From Vescimonas cirricatena (lineage in GTDB: Bacteria > Bacillota > Clostridia > Oscillospirales > Oscillospiraceae), in NCBI RefSeq assembly GCF_020687045.1, contig NZ_JAJEPW010000013.1, positions 1-64,000 on the forward strand: a stretch of 64,000 bases of DNA, written 5' to 3'. Below the pieces are notes generated by a model. That model saw nothing but the letters and a program-made list of their open reading frames with translations. It had not been told where the DNA came from and searched no databases. Numbering within the stretch: the stretch's first letter is position 1; the number at the start of each line of letters is the position of its first letter. Below, piece by piece: positions 52,835 through 59,823 of this stretch. Position numbers and translations under genes: made by a program.

Positions 52835-53767
52835 TCAGACTGCATCCAGATTCAGAATCTGGCTGGCAATTTTGGAATTGGTAATCAGCACATTGCACAT
52901 ACCGCCCCGCAGAGCCCCCAGAATGGCTTTGGCCTTGAACCGGTCCGAAGCGATACAGATCCGGGTCTGAGCGGATTGGAAGATGCTGCGATCGGGGATG
53001 ATCATGCGGTTATACAAGGGCGTGTCGATAATGTTGCCGTTGATATCAAAGAAATAGCCCCACATGCAGCCCACGGCACCCTGGTTCATCAGAGGATGCA
53101 CGTCCTTCTCGTCCATGCGCTCCGCCCAATAGAGCATGGTGTCCACACCGCTGATGAAGGTATTCACGTCCTTGCGGCAGCGCAGCACCTCGCGGGTGGC
53201 GCTGTGCCGGCAGATCAGGGCCTTGCTCTCCTCATCATCCAGCAGATACGGCACCAGCAGGCGCTTGCAGTCGCATCCGTACAGAGCGGCCACCCGCTGC
53301 AGAATAAACATCTCGTCGATATCCGGATTGATGCTCTCCATAGAACCGGCCAGCTGCACAAAGCGCATATCCGGCAAGGTTTTGGACGGCTTCAGCGCGC
53401 CGATGGTGGCAGCTACCGTTTTCCCCTTGGACACAGCCAGCACACTGCGGTTGGTGAGAATGCTGTTGAGATAGGACGCGCCCATGCTGCACACGCTGTT
53501 GAACTCCTCCCGAGGGCCGGTGTTTTCAGTGTAGGCCACCAGAATCTTCTCCATTCCGAAGCGCTCTGCCAGGCTTATCTCCAAACTGACATGGTTTTCA
53601 AAGGGCGAGCGGATGATGATTTCAACGATCCCCAGAGCACGGGCCTCCTTCAGCATGCGGGAGACGTGGGACCGGGACAGAAACACCTTTTCGGCGATCT
53701 CCTGCTGCGTCAACCCCTGTTCATAGTACATCTTGGCAACCGCCAAAAGCTGCTCCATATCAGTCAT
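52835..53767 (-). CDS. SorC/DeoR-family sugar-binding transcriptional regulator
   Basis: 310 aa. The N-terminal HTH (residues about 5-50) reads GLTQQEIAEKVFLSRSHVSR. The C-terminal sugar-binding domain has the family landmarks AVSKGKTVAATIGAL near residue 120 and GCMWGYFFDINGN near 245. It binds a phosphorylated sugar intermediate in related systems. It is encoded convergently with the PTS operon and is the obvious local regulator. Both its own promoter and the 47.5 kb divergent region contain CAAATGT-type dyads. Confidence 0.93.
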   Translation of the reverse strand: MTDMEQLLAVAKMYYEQGLTQQEIAEKVFLSRSHVSRMLKEARALGIVEIIIRSPFENHVSLEISLAERFGMEKILVAYTENTGPREEFNSVCSMGASYLNSILTNRSVLAVSKGKTVAATIGALKPSKTLPDMRFVQLAGSMESINPDIDEMFILQRVAALYGCDCKRLLVPYLLDDEESKALICRHSATREVLRCRKDVNTFISGVDTMLYWAERMDEKDVHPLMNQGAVGCMWGYFFDINGNIIDTPLYNRMIIPDRSIFQSAQTRICIASDRFKAKAILGALRGGMCNVLITNSKIASQILNLDAV

Positions 53768-53815
53768 TATATCACCTCCCCCGGCTGCAGCTCATCTCTT
53801 ATTGCTTACTCTTTT

Positions 53816-53848
53816 ATTATAGCAAAAAAACGGAAAAACATCAAATGT
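53816..53848 (-). promoter_or_regulatory. sorC promoter with ACAT-N3-ATGT dyad
   Basis: Minus strand: -35 TTGATG (53839-53844), 17-bp spacer, -10 TATAAT (53816-53821). The dyad ACATCAAATGT (53838-53848) covers the -35. Confidence 0.5.
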
Positions 53849-53989
53849 AAATTTCGTTTGAAAGAATTTAGGTCACAAGACAACATCTCACATTTGGCGT
53901 ACGGATATTTTGTATCCCACTAATAGCTTGAAATGCGAAGTGTTTCTGTAATTCTATTCGAAAGAGGGTTTCTCTCATCGTTGATGCAG

Positions 53990-54007
53990 ACTTCCTTTTG
54001 AATTTCC
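53990..54007. repeat. 18-bp imperfect direct repeat, left of the fic gene
   Basis: Matches 55257-55274 at 16 of 18 positions (common part ACTTCCTTTTG). The two copies bracket the fic gene and may mark a cassette boundary or belong to a dispersed repeat. Confidence 0.4.
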
Positions 54008-54035
54008 ATGCCTGGCTTTCTAAATCGCGGCCCAA

Positions 54036-55091
54036 CTATTCCTCCCCGCTCCACAAATACGCCGTATATCTTCCGCCGCTGAGCTTGGTGATTTCGCCGT
54101 TTTTCAGCAGCTCCGCCAGCGCGCGCTGGACGGTGATCTGGCTGATGTCCGGGCATTTGGCCATGATCTCGCTCTTGGTGATCTTGCCGAGGTGATTTTT
54201 GATGATCTCCCGCACCCGGTCGGGCTTGGACAGGCCCTTGGTGGTCAGCAGCTCGATCCGGCTCTCGAAATCCCGGTACGCCGCCACCAGAACACCCAGC
54301 ATATAGGTGACAAAGGGTGCATAGTCGTTGGTTCCCTCGTGCCAGTTGCAGGAGCTTTCCTGCAACGCCTCGTAATAGGTCTCCTTAGTGTCGGAGATCA
54401 GCTTTTCGATGCTGATATACTTGCCCACGATATAGCCGGAGCGGTACAGAAGCAGCAGCGTCAGGAGCCTGCTCATGCGGCCATTACCGTCATTGAAGGG
54501 GTGGATGCAGAGAAAGTCCAGAATGAAAATCGGAATCAGCAGCAGCGGATCAAACTCCGTGTCCTGCATGGCCGTCCGGAAGGCATCGCAAAGTGCCGTC
54601 ATTGCCCCCGGCGTTTCCCACGCGGAGACAGGCTCAAACCGGACGATCTTCCGTCCATCCGGCAGTTCCTCGGCAATCACATTATCCGAGTTTTTGAAGC
54701 TGCCGCCGATGGACTTGCCGCTGAACTTGTACAGGTCCCGATGCAACTGCAAAATGACCGTCGGCTTTGGCGGGATATAGTCGTGGCTCTCGTGGATCGT
54801 CGCCAGCACGTCGCGGTATCCGGCGATCTCTTTTTCGCTGCGGGTCTGGGGCATGGTCTTTTCGCGGACGATCTTTTTCAGGCGGTCGTCCGTGGTGATG
54901 ATGCCCTCGATGCGGTTGGATGCCTCGGTGCTCTGAATCTTCGCAACCTCCAAAAGATTGGACAGTGCATCCGCCTTGGCCTCGATAAAGAGGTTCTGCT
55001 GCCCCTTGTACTCGTGGATCTGCGTCAGATACGCCACGACCTCCGGCGTCAGGAGCTTTTGATATTCTGCTTTGAAGTCGAATTCTCTCAT
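54036..55091 (-). CDS. Fic-family protein (adenylyltransferase) with C-terminal winged helix
   Basis: 351 aa. The Fic core motif HPFNDGNGRMSR is at 197-208, with the flap region upstream around FEPVSAWETPG. The N-terminal helix carries an inhibitory-type S-x3-E-G sequence (S58-NRI-E62-G63) that normally blocks the ATP gamma-phosphate. A C-terminal winged HTH (about 285-351, KGLSKPDRVREIIKNHLGK onward) suggests DNA binding or autoregulation. It is located between the sugar-acid locus and a mobile element. The modified target is unknown. Confidence 0.93.
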   Translation of the reverse strand: MREFDFKAEYQKLLTPEVVAYLTQIHEYKGQQNLFIEAKADALSNLLEVAKIQSTEASNRIEGIITTDDRLKKIVREKTMPQTRSEKEIAGYRDVLATIHESHDYIPPKPTVILQLHRDLYKFSGKSIGGSFKNSDNVIAEELPDGRKIVRFEPVSAWETPGAMTALCDAFRTAMQDTEFDPLLLIPIFILDFLCIHPFNDGNGRMSRLLTLLLLYRSGYIVGKYISIEKLISDTKETYYEALQESSCNWHEGTNDYAPFVTYMLGVLVAAYRDFESRIELLTTKGLSKPDRVREIIKNHLGKITKSEIMAKCPDISQITVQRALAELLKNGEITKLSGGRYTAYLWSGEE

Positions 55092-55768
55092 TCAAATTCC
55101 TCATTCAGCGTTTAATTTCATCAAATATCATTCAATGATGCAGTTACAGTATACCCATAAATTGCATCACCGTCAATCGCAATTTTCTCATTTTTGCAGT
55201 AATGACAAAATTGAAGTTGACGGTAAAAAAAGAAAGCCCGTTCCTGCGAGGGACGGACTTCCTTTTGTATTTTCTGAGCAGGCATGACAAGCTGCGTTTT
55301 TGCAGCCTGTATATGCACCTGCGAGGAAAATGGAGGGATTGCAAAGGGAGGTCTCGCCTGTCGGCTCGGTCAGCGCTTCAAAGCGTTTCACGCTTTGAGG
55401 TCTCCACCGGAGACCCGCGCCTCTTTGCCGCTGGGTTTCCAATAGGGGCGCGCAGCATCCCTGTTGGCACACGATTTTGCTTGCAAAGTCTAGTGTGTTA
55501 TACCTTTGCTTCCAGCTGGCGCGGAAGAGGGGTTGGCCTCGCCATCTGCTGTACGGACAGATAGCGGTTGACAGACGCTTTTCGGCGGCAGTATAAGTGA
55601 CGCTCGAAATCTTTGATTTCGCCAGCGGAACTTATGCAGAGCTGGGCAGGCGGATTTTGCGACACCAAGGTGACACTAATGCGGGATTTTTGAGAGACAA
55701 AATCCGACTGGCCGGAAAAGGAATGAAAGGTATATACACCCCCGTCCCGCCGCAGCGACACCCCTGTT
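55092..55768. other. Gene-free stretch beside the integrated element
   Basis: No convincing gene in 677 bp. It holds the second 18-bp repeat (55257-55274), a hairpin TCAAAGCG/CGCTTTGA (about 55377-55398) and short open frames with no RBS or homology. It may contain an element end or remnants of an earlier insertion. Confidence 0.5.
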
Positions 55769-56611
55769 TCAGCGTTTCTTCCGTTTTCCCTTGCCGTGGG
55801 TCATGGTCGTTTTCCCTCGCTGGCTGATGGGACTTTTCATGTGCTTGGACTTCTTGAGGATTCCAATCAGAGAAACAAACTCTTCTTTCGTGAGCGTGTC
55901 GTAATCAATTCCAAGTGTTGCAAGGTACGCGCGGATTTTCTTTTCCTCGGAGCTGCCCTCAAAATGTACGGCCTCCATCAACTGCTTCTGCACAGCGGCG
56001 GCAGACAGCTCATCATCCGCGGTCAGCGCATCCGTTCTATGTTCCTCCCGGATGTCCCGCAGGATATTGCTTAGATCGTCTGCAACGAGATGTCCGAAGT
56101 ATTCTTCCTCCTGTATCTGCGCTGCTTTCAGAGTATGGAGGTACAGATCGTCAGCTTCCTCGCCATGCTCCATCAGAACCATCTGACGGGTGGCTTCCAG
56201 CACGGTATTCATATCCTTGATTCGCATATCTGCGCTCCGGTCAACGTAAATTTCCGCATCCAACATAAGCCGCTGGAAATCCCTGTGGCAAATCAGCTCC
56301 GACAGCAGCCGGTGGTTGAACTTGCCTGTTTTCAATACATCGATCGAAGTATCACTCAAATGCAGCTCGTGCAGAGCTGTGTTTGGGTGATTTTTTGTTT
56401 CCGTCCGCCCCATCAGATAGTCAGAAGAAACGCCATAGTAGTCCGCCAACATCGAAATGCTGTACGGGCTGATGTCCTTGCCGTTATCCGATTCATATTT
56501 GCCAAGTGCGGATTTCGAGATACCCACCTCGGCGGCAAGCTGTTCCAAGGTCAGCTTTCGCTCTACTCGTAAATCTTTCAACCGCTCTCCGATTGTCAGC
56601 TTGACTTGCAT
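55769..56611 (-). CDS. XRE-family repressor of the mobile element
   Basis: 280 aa. The N-terminal Cro/C1 HTH (about 7-65) contains TLEQLAAEVGISKSALGKYE followed by YYGVSSDYLMGR. A long helical domain follows, ending in a Lys/Arg-rich tail (HGKGKRKKR). Start at 56611 follows AAAAGGAG; an upstream in-frame ATG is less likely. It is divergent from the primase gene, a usual layout for element control. Confidence 0.9.
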   Translation of the reverse strand: MQVKLTIGERLKDLRVERKLTLEQLAAEVGISKSALGKYESDNGKDISPYSISMLADYYGVSSDYLMGRTETKNHPNTALHELHLSDTSIDVLKTGKFNHRLLSELICHRDFQRLMLDAEIYVDRSADMRIKDMNTVLEATRQMVLMEHGEEADDLYLHTLKAAQIQEEEYFGHLVADDLSNILRDIREEHRTDALTADDELSAAAVQKQLMEAVHFEGSSEEKKIRAYLATLGIDYDTLTKEEFVSLIGILKKSKHMKSPISQRGKTTMTHGKGKRKKR

Positions 56612-56930
56612 ACAGCAGTCTCCTTTTCCATTTTTCTGTATTATATCATGCTTTTCCGTTTTGTGTCTCAAAGCGTAGAAAATTTCAATTTCTACCCCAC
56701 TTTTCCTACCTCTTGGATATACGGGAAAGAACCTGTTTTCTTACTAAAATTTAGACATAAACCACGCAGAACCTTGAAAATTTCATGACCGTCCAATGAG
56801 GATATGCTTTCCGGAAAAGTACCGCATTCCGCGTGCCAAGGAAGAGACAACGCCGGGGTAAGAACTCGGGCAGGAACGGCGTCGGGCAGAACGGTAGCAC
56901 TCAAAAAAATTTTCAAAGGAGGAAACGAGT
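56612..56930. other. Divergent control region between XRE and primase genes
   Basis: 319 bp without a gene. It contains a minus-strand -10 TATAAT (56640-56645) for the XRE gene and, at the right end, AAAGGAGG (56915-56922) serving the primase. No clear repressor operator was found by eye. Confidence 0.5.
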
Positions 56931-57518
56931 ATCAATTTATTTGCACAAATCAAGACGGCAGTTTCCGTGAAGGAAGCCGCCGAACACTACGGCTTGGAGG
57001 CAAGGCGTGACATGGTCTGCTGCCCCTTCCACAATGACCGGACACCCAGCATGAAGCTGAACGAGGATTACTTCTACTGCTTCGGTTGCGGAGCCCACGG
57101 AGATGTGATCGACTTTGTGGCGAGGCTTTTTCACCTGCCGCCAGCGGAAGCTGCCAAGAAACTGGCAGAGGATTTTGGCGTTGCCGAGCAGAAGCCGTCC
57201 GTTCTGGTGAGGTTGAAGCGCGGAAAGACGCAGGTGGAAGCCGAACGCCACTCTTTACGGGTTCTGCGGGATTACTTCGGCATCTTACAGGACTGGAAAG
57301 AGCACTGCGCGCCGCAGTCACCGGAAGACCCCATTGACCCGCGCTATGTGGAAGCGTGCCACATGCTGGATCGCATCGGGAATATGCTGGACATTCTGGC
57401 CTGTGGCACACCTAAGGAACGCGCAGAGGTAGTGGCCGACATGCAGAAGGACAATCGGCTCATGCGAATGGAGGCGCGAAACCGGCAGATCAGGGAGGAC
57501 GAACATGGAACGAAATGA
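56931..57518 (+). CDS. CHC2 zinc-finger DNA primase domain protein
   Basis: 195 aa. The CHC2 zinc finger reads CCPFHNDRTPSM and YFYCFGCGAHGDVIDF (Cys, His, Cys, Cys ligands), as in DnaG N-terminal domains, followed by a helical segment but no TOPRIM catalytic domain. It probably works with the adjacent helicase in element replication. GGAGG sits 8 nt before an ATC codon at 56931 that keeps the normal N-terminus (NLFAQIKTAVSVKEAAE); the first standard alternative is GTG at 56967, which would cut into the fold. It overlaps the next gene by 14 nt. Confidence 0.85.
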   Translation: MNLFAQIKTAVSVKEAAEHYGLEARRDMVCCPFHNDRTPSMKLNEDYFYCFGCGAHGDVIDFVARLFHLPPAEAAKKLAEDFGVAEQKPSVLVRLKRGKTQVEAERHSLRVLRDYFGILQDWKEHCAPQSPEDPIDPRYVEACHMLDRIGNMLDILACGTPKERAEVVADMQKDNRLMRMEARNRQIREDEHGTK

Positions 57519-58806
57519 ACCGCCACGCTGGATGCAGGACAAGCACTTCAACGAGGTGCTGTTCTGCGAGGATTTTCTGGCGGCGTACCCGATGGTATGC
57601 GTCAGCGGCGGCTTTTTCACCGCGGATGGCCGTATCACCGATGAGGAGAGCATCCGCAAGCAAATTTACGAAATGCTCCGCCCGCATTTCAGCTGCGGTC
57701 TTGCAAAACGTGCCTCCGGCCTTCTGGAAATGCTGAAGCTGGAAGCCTATGCGCCGGACCTGCCCCTGCACGAGGATCGGATTCACGTGTCCAACGGCAC
57801 GCTGTTCCTCAGCGGCGCGTTCCGACCCGAAAAGGAGTTCTGCCGCAACCGCCTGCCGGTTAAATTTGATCCCAACGCGCCGCAGCCGGTTCACTGGCTG
57901 CGTTTTTTGTCGGAGTTGCTGGAGGAGACGGACATTCTGACCCTGCAGGAATATCTCGGCTACTGCCTGATTCCAACAAATCGCGGGCAAGTCATGATGC
58001 TGCTGAAGGGCAACGGCGGCGAACGCAAAAGCCGCATCGGCGTGGTAATGCAGAAGCTGCTGGGCGGCAATCTGAAGAACGGCAGCATCGCCAAGGTAGA
58101 GCGCAGCCCCTTTGCCCGGGCCGATCTGGAGCACGAGCTTCTGATGGTGGATGACGACATGAAGATGGAAGCCCTGAAATCCACCCACTACCTCAAATCC
58201 CTCATCACCGCCGAAATGCCCATGGACTTGGAGCGCAAGGGCGAGCAGAGCTATCAGGGGCAGATGTACGTTCGGTTTCTGGCCTTTTCCAACGGCGATC
58301 TGGAATCGCTCTACGACCACTCGGACGGCTTTTACCGCCGCCAGCTCATTTTGTCGGTGAAGAAAAGGCCGCCGAACCGCGAGGACGACCCCTTTCTCGC
58401 GGACAAGCTCTGCGGAGAGATCGAGGGCATCTTCCTCTGGTGTCTCGAAGGCCTGCGCCGCTTGCAGGCCAATAACTTCCGCTTCACAGAGAGCAGTCAG
58501 ACGAAAGCAAACCGTGAGGATGCCCGGCGGGAGGCCGACAATGTGCTGCTGTTCCTGCGCTCGGAGGGATACATCCATCTGAAAGCCGACAGTACCATTA
58601 CGTCGGCCAATCTGTACGCCATTTATACCATGTGGTGCAGCGACAACGCCTACAAGCCTCTGGCGGCGCGGACGGTGAGCATGACGCTGAAAAAGCACGC
58701 CGACGAGCTCGGTCTGGAGCACGACAACCACATCCAGAACGCCCTTGGCAAGCGGGTCAACGGCTTCTGGGGCATCGAGGCCTTGGTCACACCGCCGGTT
58801 TTATGA
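57505..58806 (+). CDS. Element replication protein, P4-type (SF3-like) helicase
   Basis: 433 aa. A D5-like N-terminal region precedes a Walker A-like loop LKGNGGERKS and a Walker B-like LLMVDDDM, then the sensor region RFLAFSNGDLESL and the arginine-rich FYRRQLIL. This matches phage/plasmid primase-helicases (DUF5906/D5 type). The C-terminal ~100 residues form a winged-helix-like domain. Overlap with the upstream primase indicates one replication operon. Confidence 0.88.
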   Translation: MERNEPPRWMQDKHFNEVLFCEDFLAAYPMVCVSGGFFTADGRITDEESIRKQIYEMLRPHFSCGLAKRASGLLEMLKLEAYAPDLPLHEDRIHVSNGTLFLSGAFRPEKEFCRNRLPVKFDPNAPQPVHWLRFLSELLEETDILTLQEYLGYCLIPTNRGQVMMLLKGNGGERKSRIGVVMQKLLGGNLKNGSIAKVERSPFARADLEHELLMVDDDMKMEALKSTHYLKSLITAEMPMDLERKGEQSYQGQMYVRFLAFSNGDLESLYDHSDGFYRRQLILSVKKRPPNREDDPFLADKLCGEIEGIFLWCLEGLRRLQANNFRFTESSQTKANREDARREADNVLLFLRSEGYIHLKADSTITSANLYAIYTMWCSDNAYKPLAARTVSMTLKKHADELGLEHDNHIQNALGKRVNGFWGIEALVTPPVL

Positions 58807-59213
58807 GCGCAAACGCAAAAAGCTCCATCCCATCCATCCCAAGCATCCCGGATAGATGGGCGGATGGGATGGATGATTTTCAGTTCAGCTGCGAAGGAGC
58901 TGAAAAGAAGAGGGTATTTTCAGGAGCGATGAGAACCGGAAAGAAATTTGCGTGGAAACGAAACCATTTCACGAAGCCGCGCTGCTTGGAACCGTGCACC
59001 AGCTTCACGGATGGGCGTGCCCCTGCACGATTCGGAGAAAAGGCACACAGTTCTGAAAAGTCGATGTCATGCACCTGCGAGGAATGCATCGAATGCAGAA
59101 TTTCCAACGGATTTGGGAGAGACAGAACATTTCACCAGACAGCGAAGCCGATTTGCAAAAGCGTGCATCAGCTTCGCTGTTTTCATATCAAGAATTCAGG
59201 GAGGATTTTATGA
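58803..59213 (+). CDS. Doubtful 136-aa open frame after the helicase gene
   Basis: It starts by ATGA overlap with the helicase stop, which favours translation. However, the first 20 codons are a Ser-Ile-Pro repeat encoded by a hairpin (CCATCCCATCC at 58825-58835 pairing with 58862-58872), and the rest is Lys-, Cys- and His-rich with no family resemblance. It may be a real fast-evolving gene or leftover spacer DNA with a terminator-like stem. Confidence 0.35.
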   Translation: MSANAKSSIPSIPSIPDRWADGMDDFQFSCEGAEKKRVFSGAMRTGKKFAWKRNHFTKPRCLEPCTSFTDGRAPARFGEKAHSSEKSMSCTCEECIECRISNGFGRDRTFHQTAKPICKSVHQLRCFHIKNSGRIL

Positions 59214-59419
59214 ATATCAGAAACGAAATCAAGTCACAGATCATTCGCGCCGGTTTTACCATGCAGGAAGCGTTGGACCGGCTGGCCGAGGAATACGATT
59301 GGAGCGACAGTGTTTCCAATCTTTCGGCAAAATTGCAGCGGGAGAGTATCCGCTATAAGGAGGTCGTGGAGCTGGCCGACGTGCTAGGCTGCGATATCGT
59401 ATGGGTGAAGCGTCGATGA
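59210..59419 (+). CDS. Small HTH protein (DUF6471-like)
   Basis: 69 aa with a good GGAGG upstream of the ATG at 59210. The whole chain resembles a single HTH domain: MNIRNEIKSQIIRAGFTMQE followed by NLSAKLQRESIRYKEVVELADVLG. Such proteins sit just ahead of MobV relaxases in mobilizable elements and may control them. It overlaps mobV by ATGA. Confidence 0.75.
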   Translation: MNIRNEIKSQIIRAGFTMQEALDRLAEEYDWSDSVSNLSAKLQRESIRYKEVVELADVLGCDIVWVKRR

Positions 59420-59793
59420 AAGCACAGTACGCTATCCTTCGCTTCGCCAAATACAAGGGGCCGGAAATCGGGCACATTGAATCCCACAACGAGCGCACCA
59501 AGGAAAAATATGCCAGCAATCCTGACGTGGACACGTCCCGCAGTCACCTCAACTTCCATCTGGTGACGCCGCAGCGCAAATACCGCGCGGAGTCCGAAAG
59601 GCAGATCGCGGAAGCTGGCTGTCGCACGCGGTCGGACAGCGTGCGCGTGGTGGAGGCGCTGGTGACGGCCAGCCCGGAGTTCTTCAAGGGCAAGAAGAAG
59701 GCCGAGGTCAAAGCCTATTTTACCGAGGCGCTGGACTTCATCCGGGAACACCAAGACCCGAAAACGATGTTATATGCTATGAAAGGGGGATAA
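59416..59793 (+). pseudogene. MobV relaxase, truncated by insertion
   Basis: 125 aa, matching only the N-terminal quarter of MobV/Pre relaxases (usually 350-500 aa): AILRFAKYKGPEIGHIESHN and SHLNFHLV, the latter part of motif I, then ALDFIREHQDPKTMLYAM. The His-rich motif III (HxDExTPHxH), which should follow immediately, is absent. The frame instead runs into KGG-stop at the border of the serine-recombinase element. The relaxase is therefore inactive here unless the downstream element excises. Confidence 0.85.
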
Positions 59794-59823
59794 GAAATCG
59801 CCCATAGAAAGGAGAATTGACCC

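Larger units (their letters stand above)
55769..59780 (+). mobile_element. Integrative mobilizable element remnant (XRE-primase-helicase-HTH-MobV)
   Basis: Gene order XRE repressor (divergent), CHC2 primase, P4-type helicase, small HTH and MobV relaxase is that of small mobilizable elements or plasmids in gut Firmicutes. The right part is lost or displaced by insertion of a second element into mobV. Exact ends and the integrase are not visible, so boundaries are approximate. Confidence 0.6.

Noticed and set aside
55144..55564. Several overlapping short frames on both strands
   Set aside because: No RBS, no homology and mutually exclusive; treated as non-coding spacer.
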